Source: Colwellia_A sp047621305 (lineage in GTDB: Bacteria > Pseudomonadota > Gammaproteobacteria > Enterobacterales > Alteromonadaceae). Taken from it: a stretch of 64,000 nucleotides of DNA. Both the position numbers and the translations under genes were made by a program. This document shows, piece after piece, positions 25,931-35,910 of the stretch (position 1 is its first letter; each line of letters begins with the position of its first letter). The stretch is from contig JBLHNB010000005.1 of the NCBI GenBank assembly GCA_047621305.1, forward strand, positions 53,595-117,594, in the 5' to 3' direction. The notes under the pieces are model-generated. The model had not been told where the DNA came from, made no database searches, and was given only the letters and a program-made list of their open reading frames with translations.

Positions 25931-26798
25931 AACCTGTTTTCTCTTTAAGTGCAGAGCCAATCTCAGCTAATGAACGAACAGTTTTAACACCGGCCGCTTC
26001 AAGTGCTTTAAATTTCTCTTCAGCAGTACCTTTACCACCGGCGATAATCGCGCCAGCGTGACCCATACGCTTACCTTCTGGTGCAGTAACACCAGCAATG
26101 TAAGATACAACAGGTTTAGTAACGTGTGCTTTGATATATTCCGCAGCTTCTTCTTCAGCCGTTCCACCAATTTCGCCAATCATTACAATTGCTTCAGTTT
26201 GAGGATCGTTTTGGAACATTTCCAATACGTCGATGAAGTTAGTACCTGGGATAGGGTCGCCACCAATACCTACACAAGTAGATTGGCCAAAACCGAAATC
26301 AGTTGTTTGCTTAACGGCTTCGTACGTTAATGTACCTGAACGTGAAACAATACCTACTTTACCAGGTAAATGGATATGACCAGGCATGATGCCAATCTTA
26401 GATTGACCAGGAGTAATAACACCTGGGCAGTTAGGACCAATCATACGAACGCCAGTTTGGTTAAGCTTAGCTTTAACGTCAACCATATCTAAAGTTGGAA
26501 TACCTTCAGTAATAGTAACAATAAGCTCGATGCCAGCATCGATAGCTTCTAAAATAGCGTCTTTACAGAACGGAGCTGGAACGTAGATAACTGTAGCTGT
26601 TGCGCCAGTTGCTTCTACTGCTTCACGTACTGTATTAAATACTGGTAGGCCTAAATGCGTTTGACCGCCTTTACCAGGGCTTACGCCGCCAACCATTTGT
26701 GTACCGTATTCAATAGCTTGCTCTGAGTGGAAAGTACCTTGACCACCAGTGAAACCTTGACAGATAACTTTAGTATCTTTATTAATTAAGACAGACAT
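25926..26798 (-). CDS. sucD: Succinyl-CoA synthetase, alpha subunit
   Basis: This 290-residue alpha subunit of the TCA-cycle enzyme interconverts succinyl-CoA and succinate with nucleotide triphosphate formation. The Rossmann CoA-binding domain is visible (QGFTGGQGTFHSEQAI). So are GGVSPGKGGQTHLGLPVFNT and the phosphohistidine loop GKRMGHAGAII. The length matches the family (289 in E. coli). The ATG overlaps the sucC stop by one base (TAATG), so translation is coupled. Its 3' end borders the accessory modules, and its terminator region is duplicated on the far side of the second one. Confidence 0.98.
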   Translation of the reverse strand: MSVLINKDTKVICQGFTGGQGTFHSEQAIEYGTQMVGGVSPGKGGQTHLGLPVFNTVREAVEATGATATVIYVPAPFCKDAILEAIDAGIELIVTITEGIPTLDMVDVKAKLNQTGVRMIGPNCPGVITPGQSKIGIMPGHIHLPGKVGIVSRSGTLTYEAVKQTTDFGFGQSTCVGIGGDPIPGTNFIDVLEMFQNDPQTEAIVMIGEIGGTAEEEAAEYIKAHVTKPVVSYIAGVTAPEGKRMGHAGAIIAGGKGTAEEKFKALEAAGVKTVRSLAEIGSALKEKTGW

Positions 26799-27964
26799 TA
26801 TTTGCCCTCCGCAGCTGCTACAACTTTCGTTGCTGCATCAGTTAATGATTCAGCAGCAATGATGTCTAAGCCAGAGTTTTTAAGAACTTCACGACCTAAT
26901 TCAGCATTAGTACCTTCTAAACGTACAACTACTGGTACTTTAACGCCTACTTCTTTAACTGCGCCAATAATACCTTCAGCAATCATGTCACAACGAACAA
27001 TGCCACCAAAGATGTTAACTAAAACAGCTTTAACGTTATCGTCAGAAAGGATGATTTTGAATGCTTCAGAAACACGTTCTTTGTTTGCTCCGCCGCCAAC
27101 ATCAAGGAAGTTAGCTGGCTTGCCGCCGTGTAAATTAACGATATCCATAGTACCCATTGCTAGGCCTGCACCGTTAACCATACAACCAACAGTACCATCA
27201 AGCGCTACATAGTTAAGCTCCCACTGTGCTGCATGTGCTTCACGTTCATCTTCTTGAGATGGATCGTGGAAAGCGCGCATTTTAGGCTGACGGTATAATG
27301 CATTACCATCGATACCAATTTTGCCGTCTAAACAGTGAAGATTACCTTCGTCAGTAATAACTAACGGGTTGATTTCTAATAAAGCGAAATCGTAATCTTC
27401 AAACATTTGTGCAAGACCCATAAAGATCTTAACAAATTGCTTCATTTGCGTCGGGTTTAAACCCAATTTAAAACCTAATTCACGAGCTTGGTAAGGTTGA
27501 GCGCCAACAAGTGGATCAATCTCAGCTTTGTGAATTAATTCTGGAGTCTCTTCAGCAACCGTTTCAATTTCAACGCCACCTTCAGTAGATGCCATGAAAA
27601 CGATTCTTTGTGAAGAACGGTCAACAACAGCGCCAAGATATAATTCGTTAGCAATGTCAGTACAGCTTTCAACTAAGATTTTAGATACTGGCTGGCCATC
27701 TGCGTCTGTTTGGTAAGTAACTAAGTTCTTACCTAACCAGTTTTGGGCGAAATCTTTGATTTCTTGTTTCGTTTTAACTAGCTTAACACCGCCAGCTTTA
27801 CCACGACCACCTGCGTGTACTTGAGTTTTAACAACCCACATACTACCGCCAATTTTATCAGCCGCTTCGGCAGCTTCTTGAGGAGTGTCGCAAGCGAACC
27901 CTTCTGAAACTGGTAAACCATATTTAGCGAACAATTGTTTCGCTTGATACTCATGCAAATTCAT
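26798..27964 (-). CDS. sucC: Succinyl-CoA synthetase, beta subunit
   Basis: This 388-residue beta subunit has exactly the E. coli length and supplies the ATP-grasp nucleotide site. The start is MNLHEYQAKQLFAKYGLPVS. VHAGGRGKAGGVKLV and LLEINPLVITDEGNLHCLD are the conserved ATP-grasp and metal segments, followed by NIFGGIVRCDMIAEGII. It is the first gene of sucCD here. The 264 bp upstream separate it from a GNAT gene, so it likely has its own promoter instead of depending only on read-through from sucAB. Confidence 0.98.
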   Translation of the reverse strand: MNLHEYQAKQLFAKYGLPVSEGFACDTPQEAAEAADKIGGSMWVVKTQVHAGGRGKAGGVKLVKTKQEIKDFAQNWLGKNLVTYQTDADGQPVSKILVESCTDIANELYLGAVVDRSSQRIVFMASTEGGVEIETVAEETPELIHKAEIDPLVGAQPYQARELGFKLGLNPTQMKQFVKIFMGLAQMFEDYDFALLEINPLVITDEGNLHCLDGKIGIDGNALYRQPKMRAFHDPSQEDEREAHAAQWELNYVALDGTVGCMVNGAGLAMGTMDIVNLHGGKPANFLDVGGGANKERVSEAFKIILSDDNVKAVLVNIFGGIVRCDMIAEGIIGAVKEVGVKVPVVVRLEGTNAELGREVLKNSGLDIIAAESLTDAATKVVAAAEGK

Positions 27965-28228
27965 GGTGTTTTATCCATTTATCTGTAAATGAAAATGAAA
28001 ATGATTCTGTACAAAAAATTTATATAAAATCATTAGCATCGAAAAAAGTTGACCGATTATAGTACAAAAGCTCTAAAGAACAAAGCCTTTAGCGCTTATA
28101 CTATAGTCTAATTCATAGAAATTATGAGTAGATCTACAAACAAAACCTATAGATAAAGTTATCTATTCACGTTTTGTAATAAATGAGGCGAAAACTAACA
28201 TAATTACTTGGTGATGTTAATTTAGCGA

Positions 28229-28642
28229 TTACAATTCTTTGAGCATAAAATATTTACAACCCGTTTTAGGATAATCTTTTTGTATCCACTGTGTTTTATA
28301 GCCACTTTTTTCGTAAAATGGCATGGCTTGAAAGTTAAGCGTGTCTAATAGGCTCTTTATACAACCACGATTTTTAGCTGCTGTTTCTATTTCTTTTAGG
28401 ATTTTACTACCAATATTTTGACCACGTAGTTCATCAGATACCCATAAAGTATTAATTAATAACCAATCACCAAACGTTCTTCCTGCGGCACCCGCAATAA
28501 CGTCTCCATTATCATTTTTTAATTGAACCGCCAAAGGTGTTCGTTCACTTACCTCCCAATTAGCCCAATTAAATTCTGCTATCTTTTTATCGAAATAATC
28601 GATGAGTGCTTGTTCTGGTTTTTCCAAGATTTCAATTTTCAT
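28229..28642 (-). CDS. GNAT-family N-acetyltransferase inserted in the suc locus
   Basis: This 137-residue GNAT protein has the acetyl-CoA pyrophosphate loop RGQNIGSKILKEIE and the C-terminal ...FYEKSGYKTQWIQKDYP strand. The start is the ATG at 28642, preceded by GGGGAAG. A longer frame to 28756 exists, but its extra N-terminus is translated from the adjacent palindromic element and is not protein-like for the family. The gene separates sucB from sucC, an interruption not found in the classical sdh-suc cluster. The substrate is unknown. Confidence 0.82.
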   Translation of the reverse strand: MKIEILEKPEQALIDYFDKKIAEFNWANWEVSERTPLAVQLKNDNGDVIAGAAGRTFGDWLLINTLWVSDELRGQNIGSKILKEIETAAKNRGCIKSLLDTLNFQAMPFYEKSGYKTQWIQKDYPKTGCKYFMLKEL

Positions 28643-28654
28643 TTCTTCCCCAAT

Positions 28655-28816
28655 TATACCAATTGAATTAAAGTAGTGATCTATTATAAGCGAGAGTAAA
28701 TGTTCAAGAGCAAGGCGTTTGAGTGAGTAATAGCGTGCTATTGGGATTGAAAGCAACGCAGATATTGGATATTTAGACCGCCTTAGAATGATCGATTCAT
28801 TATTTCAATTGGTATT
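28655..28816. repeat. Palindromic MITE-like element, copy 2 (inverted)
   Basis: This is the reverse-complement copy of 17431-17592, with termini TATACCAATTG and CAATTGGTATTA. It begins 12 bp upstream of the GNAT start codon and may have displaced or supplied its promoter. Identity with copy 1 is over 90% by eye. Confidence 0.88.
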
Positions 28817-28881
28817 AATACTAATTTAATTAATTAAGTGATCCACTTTTTCATAAGATAAAATGGAAAAATACAAGATAT

Positions 28882-28914
28882 AAAAAAGCCGCACTAACAT
28901 AGCACGGCTTTTTT
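28882..28914 (-). terminator. Intrinsic terminator after sucB
   Basis: An AAAAAAGCCG / CGGCTTTTTT stem lies 20 bp past the sucB stop, with a T-run on the minus strand. It implies that sucAB transcripts mostly end before the GNAT gene and sucCD. Confidence 0.85.
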
Positions 28915-28933
28915 CGAGAGACTTAATCGTTAA

Positions 28934-30424
28934 TTAAATATCTAAAAGAAGACGCGTTGGGTCTTCAAGTAATTCTTTAATCGTTACTAAAAAGCCTACA
29001 GATTCTTTTCCATCGATCAGACGGTGATCGTAAGATAATGCTAAATACATCATAGGTAAAATTTCAACTTTACCATCAACAGCCATCGGTCGATCTTGGA
29101 TTTTATGCATACCCAAAATAGCCGCTTGTGGCAAGTTCAAAATAGGTGTAGATAACAAAGAACCAAATACGCCGCCGTTAGTAATTGTAAAATTACCACC
29201 GGTCATATCTGCAATTGATAACTTACCGTCACGACCTTTGATAGCTAAACTGCGAATACCATTTTCAATCGCAGCCATACCTAGTTGATCAGCGTCACGT
29301 AGAACCGGTGTCACTAAACCACGAGGTGTTGATACCGCAATAGAAATATCAAAGAAGTTATGGTAAACAATGTCGTCACCGTCAATTGAAGCATTAACGC
29401 CAGGAAAACGTTTTAACGCTTCAGTAACCGCTTTCACGTAAAAAGACATAAAACCTAAACGCGTATCATGGGTTTTTTCAAATAAGTCTTTATATTGCTT
29501 ACGAAGATCCATAATTGGCTTCATGTTAACTTCGTTAAACGTGGTTAACATTGCTGTTGAATTTTTCGCTTCTAATAAACGCGTTGCAATGGTTTTACGT
29601 AAACGTGTCATTGGTACACGCTTCTGAGTACGCTCACCTAACTCTTGAGCTGCTGGAGCAGGTGTTACTGCTTTTGCCGCCTGAGTTGTTGCTGGTTTGT
29701 TAGCCGCTGCTTCAACATCTTCTTTAGATATGCGTCCACCTTTACCAGTACCGGTTACATTGGCAGCCGTTAAGCCTTTTTCCGTCATTAAACGACGTAC
29801 TGAAGGACTCGCTAATTCATCAGAGCTAATTGACTCTTCCGCTGAAGCTGCAGGTGCTGAACTTGCGTCAGCGCTTTCACCAGCATTAAGTTCACCAATT
29901 TTTTGGGCCCCTAATACGGTATCGCCTTCGCCGTGGATGATTTTACCAATCACACCATTTTCTTGGGCAACAACTTCAAGTACGACTTTATCGGTTTCAA
30001 TATCAACCAAGTTTTGGTCAACCGTTACCGTATCACCTGGCGCTACATGCCAAGTGGCAACAGTAGCATCTGCTACTGACTCAGGTAATACCGGTACAAC
30101 GATGTCAATAACCTTGACTGATGCTGTTGCTGGAGCTGCGGTTGAAGTAGCAGCTGGGGCAGAAGTTGCTGCTGCACCTTCGCTCTTACCTTCAGAAAGG
30201 ATAGCAATTACTTGCTCGCCTAATACCGTTGCACCTTCTTCTTGTGAAATCTCAGTGATCACACCATCAGATGTTGCTTGTACTTCTAATACTACTTTAT
30301 CTGTTTCAATATCAACTAAGACTTGATCACGAGATACTTTGTCACCCACTTGAACATGCCAAGTAGCTACGGTTGCATCCGCAACTGATTCAGGTAAAAC
30401 AGGAACCTTAATTTCGGTTGTCAT
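28934..30424 (-). CDS. sucB: 2-oxoglutarate dehydrogenase E2 (dihydrolipoyl succinyltransferase)
   Basis: This 496-residue E2 core subunit transfers the succinyl group to CoA. It has two tandem lipoyl domains with lipoyl lysines in IETDKVVLEV at residues 43 and 146. Ala/Pro-rich linkers follow, then a peripheral-subunit-binding domain (SPSVRRLMTEKGLTAANVTG), and a catalytic domain ending with SYDHRLIDGKES. E. coli SucB has one lipoyl domain and 405 residues, so the extra domain is notable, though two-domain forms occur in other bacteria. It follows sucA by 36 bp. Its terminator is at 28882-28914. Confidence 0.97.
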   Translation of the reverse strand: MTTEIKVPVLPESVADATVATWHVQVGDKVSRDQVLVDIETDKVVLEVQATSDGVITEISQEEGATVLGEQVIAILSEGKSEGAAATSAPAATSTAAPATASVKVIDIVVPVLPESVADATVATWHVAPGDTVTVDQNLVDIETDKVVLEVVAQENGVIGKIIHGEGDTVLGAQKIGELNAGESADASSAPAASAEESISSDELASPSVRRLMTEKGLTAANVTGTGKGGRISKEDVEAAANKPATTQAAKAVTPAPAAQELGERTQKRVPMTRLRKTIATRLLEAKNSTAMLTTFNEVNMKPIMDLRKQYKDLFEKTHDTRLGFMSFYVKAVTEALKRFPGVNASIDGDDIVYHNFFDISIAVSTPRGLVTPVLRDADQLGMAAIENGIRSLAIKGRDGKLSIADMTGGNFTITNGGVFGSLLSTPILNLPQAAILGMHKIQDRPMAVDGKVEILPMMYLALSYDHRLIDGKESVGFLVTIKELLEDPTRLLLDI

Positions 30425-30460
30425 TTATTTTATTCCTTCACTTACAACTAGTTAACTAGT

Positions 30461-33262
30461 CTATTCAACTGTAAGCGCATCATTAATTAGCGCTTGCTGC
30501 TCTTTAACATGGACTGACATATAACCCACAGCAGGTGCTGCAGAAGCCTTACGGCCGGCATAGGTCAAATAAGTACCTTCAGGGATGGTTGATCTAAAGT
30601 GATGCTGCGAACAATACCAAGCCCCTTGATTTTGTGGCTCTTCCTGACACCAAACAAATTGCTTCACGTGTTGTAAATTTACCAACTCTTTTTGAAGCTC
30701 TTTATCTGGGAATGGATACAATTGTTCGATACGAATAATAGCAACATTTTCTTGCTCATTCTTACGTCGTTGATCAAGCAATTCGTAATAAACTTTACCA
30801 CTACAAAAAACAACGCGTTCAACTTTCTTCGGATCGATTTCATCAACTTCACCAATGACATTATGAAAGACACCTGTTGATAATTCTTCTAACGAAGAAA
30901 CGGCTAACGGATGACGTAATAATGACTTAGGTGACATTACCACCAATGGACGACGCATTGGACGAATGACTTGTCGACGCAACATATTAAATACTTGCGC
31001 AGGTGTCGATGGTACACACACTTGCATATTGTGGTCAGCACAAAGTTGCAAGAAGCGTTCAAGACGAGCCGATGAATGCTCAGGCCCTTGGCCTTCATAA
31101 CCATGTGGAAGCAACATGGTTAAACCACATAAACGTCCCCATTTTTGCTCACCTGAACTAATAAACTGATCAAATACCACTTGTGCACAGTTAGCGAAAT
31201 CACCAAATTGTGCTTCCCAAATAGTTAAACCTGCAGGTTCTGCCGTAGTATAACCATATTCAAAAGCAAGCACTGAGACTTCAGACAATACAGAGTCATG
31301 AACATCAAACGGGCCTTGTCCTTCACGGATATTTTGTAAAGGTAAGTATTGGCTCGAATCTTCTTGATTATGTATAACCGCATGACGATGGAAGAACGTA
31401 CCACGCCCTGAATCTTGACCGGTAAGTCGAACACGTTTACCTAAATCAACAATAGCAGCATAAGCTAAATTTTCAGCCATGCCCCAATCAAGTAATTTTT
31501 CACCTGATGCCATTTTTACGCGATCATCGTATATTTTTTTAACTCGACCCTGCACAGAATGAGACTCTGGATAGGTTGAAACCTTACCTGCAAGTTCTTT
31601 CAATTTTTCGAGAGAAATTTCTTTATCATAGTCATCATCCCACTCATGACCTACGTAAGGTGACCAATCAACTGAATGTTCAGTCATCGGACGCCATTGT
31701 TCAACGGTACATTGTCCTTCGTCTAACAACTTACGATAATAAGTAGTTAACTCGTTTGACTGAGCAGTATTAATTGAACCTTCAGCATTAAGCTTGTCAG
31801 CATAAATTTGACGAGGTGTAGGATGCTTTTTAATCTTTTTATACATCAATGGCTGCGTAGCACTTGGCTCATCAGCTTCATTGTGTCCATGACGTCGATA
31901 ACAAACGAGATCGATTACCACATCACGCTTAAATTCATTACGGTAATCAAGGGCAATTTGTGTTGCTAATATTACCGCTTCAGGATCATCGCCATTGACA
32001 TGAAGAATAGGTGCTGAAACCATTTTTGCAATCTCAGTACAATATTCACCGCTGCGGGTATCTTCAGGGTTTGATGTGGTGAAACCTACTTGATTGTTCA
32101 CTACAATGCGAATAGTACCGCCCACTTTAAATGCACGCGCTTGTGACATGTTAAAAGTTTCTTGAACAACCCCTTGGCCTGCGATTGCCGCATCACCATG
32201 AATAGTAATAGGTAATACTAAATCACCTTGGTTACAGTCACGTCTATCTAAGCGAGCACGTACCGAACCAATGACCACTGGATTAACAATTTCAAGATGA
32301 GAAGGATTAAACGCAAGGGCTAAATGAACATTGCCGCCTGGAGTAACAAAGTCAGATGAATAGCCTTGATGGTATTTAACGTCACCTGATGACAGTATTT
32401 CATCATGCTTACCGCCAAACTCATCAAATAATTTCGATGGATTTTTACCCATGACATTAACAAGAACATTTAAACGACCACGGTGAGCCATACCAACAAC
32501 GACTTCTTTAGTACCATAAGTACCTGCACGCGTAATTAGCTCTTTCAACATGGGGACTAAAGCGTCACCACCTTCAAGTGAAAAACGTTTAGCACCAGGG
32601 AATTTAGCGCCAAGGTATTTTTCAAGACCATCTGCAGCAATTAGCCCTTTAAGAATTTCTTCTTTTTCAGCGAGTGTTAAAACTGCTTGAGACTGAAGAG
32701 ACTCTAAACGTTGTTGTATCCAACGTTTTTCATCTGTTGCGGTCATGTGCATATATTCCGCGCCAACAGAACCACAATAAGTGGTTTGTAACGCTTTATA
32801 TAAAGCACCTAACTTCATGGTCTCTTGACCAATAGCTAACGAACCAACGTTATACTCTTTGTCAAAATCGTTTTCAGATAAGTCATGATGAGCAAGTTGC
32901 AAATCACGTACTTTATCACGCTGCCATAAACCGAGAGGATCAAGATTAGCATTTTGATGCCCGCGAAAGCGAAAAGCGTTTATAAGTTGCAACACTTTAA
33001 CTTGTTTACCATCACCGCCACTGGAAACAACCACGGTTTTTTGTGATTTAGCGAGTAATTTAAATTCGTCACGGATTTCAGAATGCCTATATTCTAAATC
33101 GGCACCTTCGATTTTGGGTAATTGTTGGAATATATCACGCCATTCTGTAGAAACAGACTGCGAGTTATCCAGATAAGATTCGTATAAATCTTCTATATAA
33201 GTAGTGTTACCACCACTAAAATAGGAAGACTCTAACCAAGATTTCATTGTACCTTCGGGCAT
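30461..33262 (-). CDS. sucA: 2-oxoglutarate dehydrogenase E1
   Basis: This 933-residue thiamine-diphosphate-dependent E1 component decarboxylates 2-oxoglutarate. The length equals that of E. coli SucA. Visible parts are an N-terminal MKSWLESSYFSGGN segment (E2 contact), VGMAHRGRLNVLVNVMGKNP, the ThDP-binding region HGDAAIAGQGVVQETFNMSQ, and the C-terminal transketolase-like part LLPHGYEGQGPEHSSARLER. It lies 159 bp downstream of sdhB and 36 bp upstream of sucB. A second ATG lies at residue 6; the upstream ATG at 33262 is preferred by length. Confidence 0.98.
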   Translation of the reverse strand: MPEGTMKSWLESSYFSGGNTTYIEDLYESYLDNSQSVSTEWRDIFQQLPKIEGADLEYRHSEIRDEFKLLAKSQKTVVVSSGGDGKQVKVLQLINAFRFRGHQNANLDPLGLWQRDKVRDLQLAHHDLSENDFDKEYNVGSLAIGQETMKLGALYKALQTTYCGSVGAEYMHMTATDEKRWIQQRLESLQSQAVLTLAEKEEILKGLIAADGLEKYLGAKFPGAKRFSLEGGDALVPMLKELITRAGTYGTKEVVVGMAHRGRLNVLVNVMGKNPSKLFDEFGGKHDEILSSGDVKYHQGYSSDFVTPGGNVHLALAFNPSHLEIVNPVVIGSVRARLDRRDCNQGDLVLPITIHGDAAIAGQGVVQETFNMSQARAFKVGGTIRIVVNNQVGFTTSNPEDTRSGEYCTEIAKMVSAPILHVNGDDPEAVILATQIALDYRNEFKRDVVIDLVCYRRHGHNEADEPSATQPLMYKKIKKHPTPRQIYADKLNAEGSINTAQSNELTTYYRKLLDEGQCTVEQWRPMTEHSVDWSPYVGHEWDDDYDKEISLEKLKELAGKVSTYPESHSVQGRVKKIYDDRVKMASGEKLLDWGMAENLAYAAIVDLGKRVRLTGQDSGRGTFFHRHAVIHNQEDSSQYLPLQNIREGQGPFDVHDSVLSEVSVLAFEYGYTTAEPAGLTIWEAQFGDFANCAQVVFDQFISSGEQKWGRLCGLTMLLPHGYEGQGPEHSSARLERFLQLCADHNMQVCVPSTPAQVFNMLRRQVIRPMRRPLVVMSPKSLLRHPLAVSSLEELSTGVFHNVIGEVDEIDPKKVERVVFCSGKVYYELLDQRRKNEQENVAIIRIEQLYPFPDKELQKELVNLQHVKQFVWCQEEPQNQGAWYCSQHHFRSTIPEGTYLTYAGRKASAAPAVGYMSVHVKEQQALINDALTVE

Positions 33263-33421
33263 TGCCTGTTCCTTTACTGGGATAAAAGCAATAAAAAGTT
33301 ATGTAATTGTCATTAGTATGTCAATTAGACTATCGACTAGTTGACCTTAACAAACGACGATTACTCCGGTGTTTAAAACAATAGAGTACTAATAACCTTT
33401 TAGCACCCTATTTTTTTAATT

Positions 33422-34132
33422 TTATACTGCGCGAGAAAGTAACATCGACTTAATTTTGCCGATAGCTTTCGTTGGGTTTAATCCTTTTGGACAAACATCC
33501 ACACAGTTCATGATGCCATGACAGCGAAATACGCTGTAAGCATCTTGTAACCCATCTAAACGTTCTTCTGTCGCTGTATCACGGCTATCGATTAAGAAAC
33601 GATAAGCATGTAACAAACCTGCTGGCCCGATAAATTTATCCGGATTCCACCAAAAAGACGGACAAGAAGTTGAACAACAAGCACATAAAATACATTCGTA
33701 AAGTCCGTCTAGTTTTTCACGTTCTTCGATCGACTGTAAATGTTCACGGGCTGGTACGTCTTTACCATCATTAATAAGGTACGGTTTTATTTTTTCATAT
33801 TGATTATAGAACTGTGTCATATCAATAATTAAATCACGTACAACGGGTAATCCTGGTAAAGGACGGATGACGATTGTTTTCGTTTTTAAATCAGATAACG
33901 GCGTAATGCAGGCGAGTCCATTCTTACCATTCATATTTAAACCGTCAGAGCCACAAACACCCTCACGACATGAACGGCGAAAAGATATTGTTGCATCTTG
34001 CTCTTTTAAAAGAATAAGCGCATCAAGTACCATCATGTCAGAACCTTCTGAAACTTCCAGAGAGTATTCTTTCATATAAGGTGCATTATCAACATCTGGG
34101 TTATAACGATAAATTGAGAATAACTGTTTCAT
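33422..34132 (-). CDS. sdhB: Succinate dehydrogenase iron-sulfur subunit
   Basis: This 236-residue SdhB carries three clusters. CREGVCGSDGLNMNG plus a later Cys binds the [2Fe-2S] cluster. CILCACCSTSCPSFWW and CHGIMNCVDVCPKGLNP bind the [4Fe-4S] and [3Fe-4S] clusters. It passes electrons from the flavoprotein to the quinone site and lies on the cytoplasmic face of complex II. It begins 11 bp after the sdhA stop. All ligand positions are intact. Confidence 0.98.
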   Translation of the reverse strand: MKQLFSIYRYNPDVDNAPYMKEYSLEVSEGSDMMVLDALILLKEQDATISFRRSCREGVCGSDGLNMNGKNGLACITPLSDLKTKTIVIRPLPGLPVVRDLIIDMTQFYNQYEKIKPYLINDGKDVPAREHLQSIEEREKLDGLYECILCACCSTSCPSFWWNPDKFIGPAGLLHAYRFLIDSRDTATEERLDGLQDAYSVFRCHGIMNCVDVCPKGLNPTKAIGKIKSMLLSRAV

Positions 34133-34143
34133 TGCAATGCTCC

Positions 34144-35910
34144 TTAGTATACACGAGCTTTCGGTGGGAAAGCTTCACGGTGAACGGGTTTCATATTTAC
34201 ACTACGTTTAGTCATCTCTTCTGTATCAGGAGAGTAAACTGAATGGCATAACCAATTTTCATCATCACGGTCTTGGAAATCGTTACGTGCATGTGCACCA
34301 CGAGATTCAGTACGGAAATTAGCCGCTTTTGCTGTACAAAAAGCTGTTTCCATTAAGTTATCTAATTCTAAACACTCAATTCTTTGCGTATTGAATTCAG
34401 ATGACTTGTCATCTAACTTAGCATTTTGTAAACGTTCGCGAATTTCTGTTAACTCTTTCATCCCTTCAGCCATAGCATCACCTTCACGGAATACCGAGAA
34501 GTTAAATTGCATACATTTTTGTAGGTCTTTACGAATTTGAACAGGGTCTTCGCCAGTCGTTGATGATTCCCAACGATTAGTGCGCGCTAATGCTGCTTCT
34601 AAATCAGACTCAGATGCATCTTTTCCGTTTTGCGTATCATTTAAGTAAGTACCTAAGAAGTTACCTGCAGCACGACCAAACACAACCAAATCAAGTAGTG
34701 AATTACCACCTAAGCGGTTTGCTCCGTGAACAGATACACAGGCAATTTCACCAACAGCAAATAAACCTTCAACAATCGTTTCAGTACCATCTGCAGCAAT
34801 ATTAATAGCTTGACCGTTAACGTTACAAGGTACACCACCCATTTGATAATGACAGGTTGGTATAACCGGAATAGGTTCTATTGCAGGATCAACGTGAGCA
34901 AATGTTTTAGATAAATCACAAACACCGGGTAAACGTTTTTCTAGCGTTTCACGACCTAAATGATCAAGTTTAAGTTTCAAGTGTGGACCTAATGGACCAT
35001 CAAAACCACGACCTTCACGAATTTCTGTCATCATTGAACGAGCAACAACGTCACGACCGGCTAAATCTTTAGCATTCGGTGCATAGCGTTCCATAAAACG
35101 TTCGCCATCTTTATTAAGAAGGTAACCACCTTCACCACGACAACCTTCAGTTACAAGCGTACCTGCACCTGCGATACCTGTTGGGTGAAACTGCCACATT
35201 TCCATGTCTTGCATTTGAATGCCAGCACGAAGTGACATACCTACGCCATCACCAGTATTAATGTGGGCATTAGTCGTTGATGCAAATATACGCCCTGCGC
35301 CACCTGTAGCTAGCACGGTAGCACGAGCTTTAAAGTAAACAATTTCGCCAGTTTCAATACAAATAGCCGTTGTACCAACAACTGCACCGTCGCTGTTTTT
35401 AACTAAATCTAGTGCATACCATTCTGAGTAAACGTTCGTTTTATTTTTAACGTTTTGTTGATATAAACAATGCAATAGTGCATGACCTGTACGGTCAGCC
35501 GCAGCTGCTGTACGTGCAGCTTGTTCGCCACCGAAGTTTTTAGATTGACCGCCGAAAGGACGTTGGTAAATTTTGCCTTCTTCGGTACGAGAAAAAGGTA
35601 AACCCATTTTCTCTAATTCAATGATAGATTCAGGACCCGTTTTACACATGTATTCAATAGCGTCTTGGTCACCGATATAATCAGAACCTTTAACCGTATC
35701 ATACATATGTTGTTCCCAGTGATCTTCATGGGCATTGCCCAACGCTACGGTGATACCACCTTGCGCAGATACTGTATGAGAACGAGTAGGAAAAACTTTA
35801 GAGATCAAAGCACAAGATTTACCTGACTCTGATATGGCTAGCGCGGCACGCATGCCTGCACCACCGGCGCCAATAACGATGGCGTCAAATTCACGAATAG
35901 GAACGCTCAT
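34144..35910 (-). CDS. sdhA: Succinate dehydrogenase flavoprotein subunit
   Basis: This 588-residue flavoprotein, the same length as in E. coli, oxidises succinate to fumarate. It shows the FAD Rossmann motif VIGAGGAGMRAALA, the covalent-FAD His in RSHTVSAQGG, and the substrate-site arginine/histidine region HYQMGGVP and GANRLGGNSLLD. Its start directly abuts the sdhD stop, consistent with coupled translation in sdhCDAB. No residue appears missing. Confidence 0.98.
   Translation of the reverse strand: MSVPIREFDAIVIGAGGAGMRAALAISESGKSCALISKVFPTRSHTVSAQGGITVALGNAHEDHWEQHMYDTVKGSDYIGDQDAIEYMCKTGPESIIELEKMGLPFSRTEEGKIYQRPFGGQSKNFGGEQAARTAAAADRTGHALLHCLYQQNVKNKTNVYSEWYALDLVKNSDGAVVGTTAICIETGEIVYFKARATVLATGGAGRIFASTTNAHINTGDGVGMSLRAGIQMQDMEMWQFHPTGIAGAGTLVTEGCRGEGGYLLNKDGERFMERYAPNAKDLAGRDVVARSMMTEIREGRGFDGPLGPHLKLKLDHLGRETLEKRLPGVCDLSKTFAHVDPAIEPIPVIPTCHYQMGGVPCNVNGQAINIAADGTETIVEGLFAVGEIACVSVHGANRLGGNSLLDLVVFGRAAGNFLGTYLNDTQNGKDASESDLEAALARTNRWESSTTGEDPVQIRKDLQKCMQFNFSVFREGDAMAEGMKELTEIRERLQNAKLDDKSSEFNTQRIECLELDNLMETAFCTAKAANFRTESRGAHARNDFQDRDDENWLCHSVYSPDTEEMTKRSVNMKPVHREAFPPKARVY

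Noticed and set aside
28643..28756. N-terminal extension of the GNAT gene to 28756
   Set aside because: The extra codons come from the palindromic element, and a good GGGGAAG ribosome site precedes the ATG at 28642.
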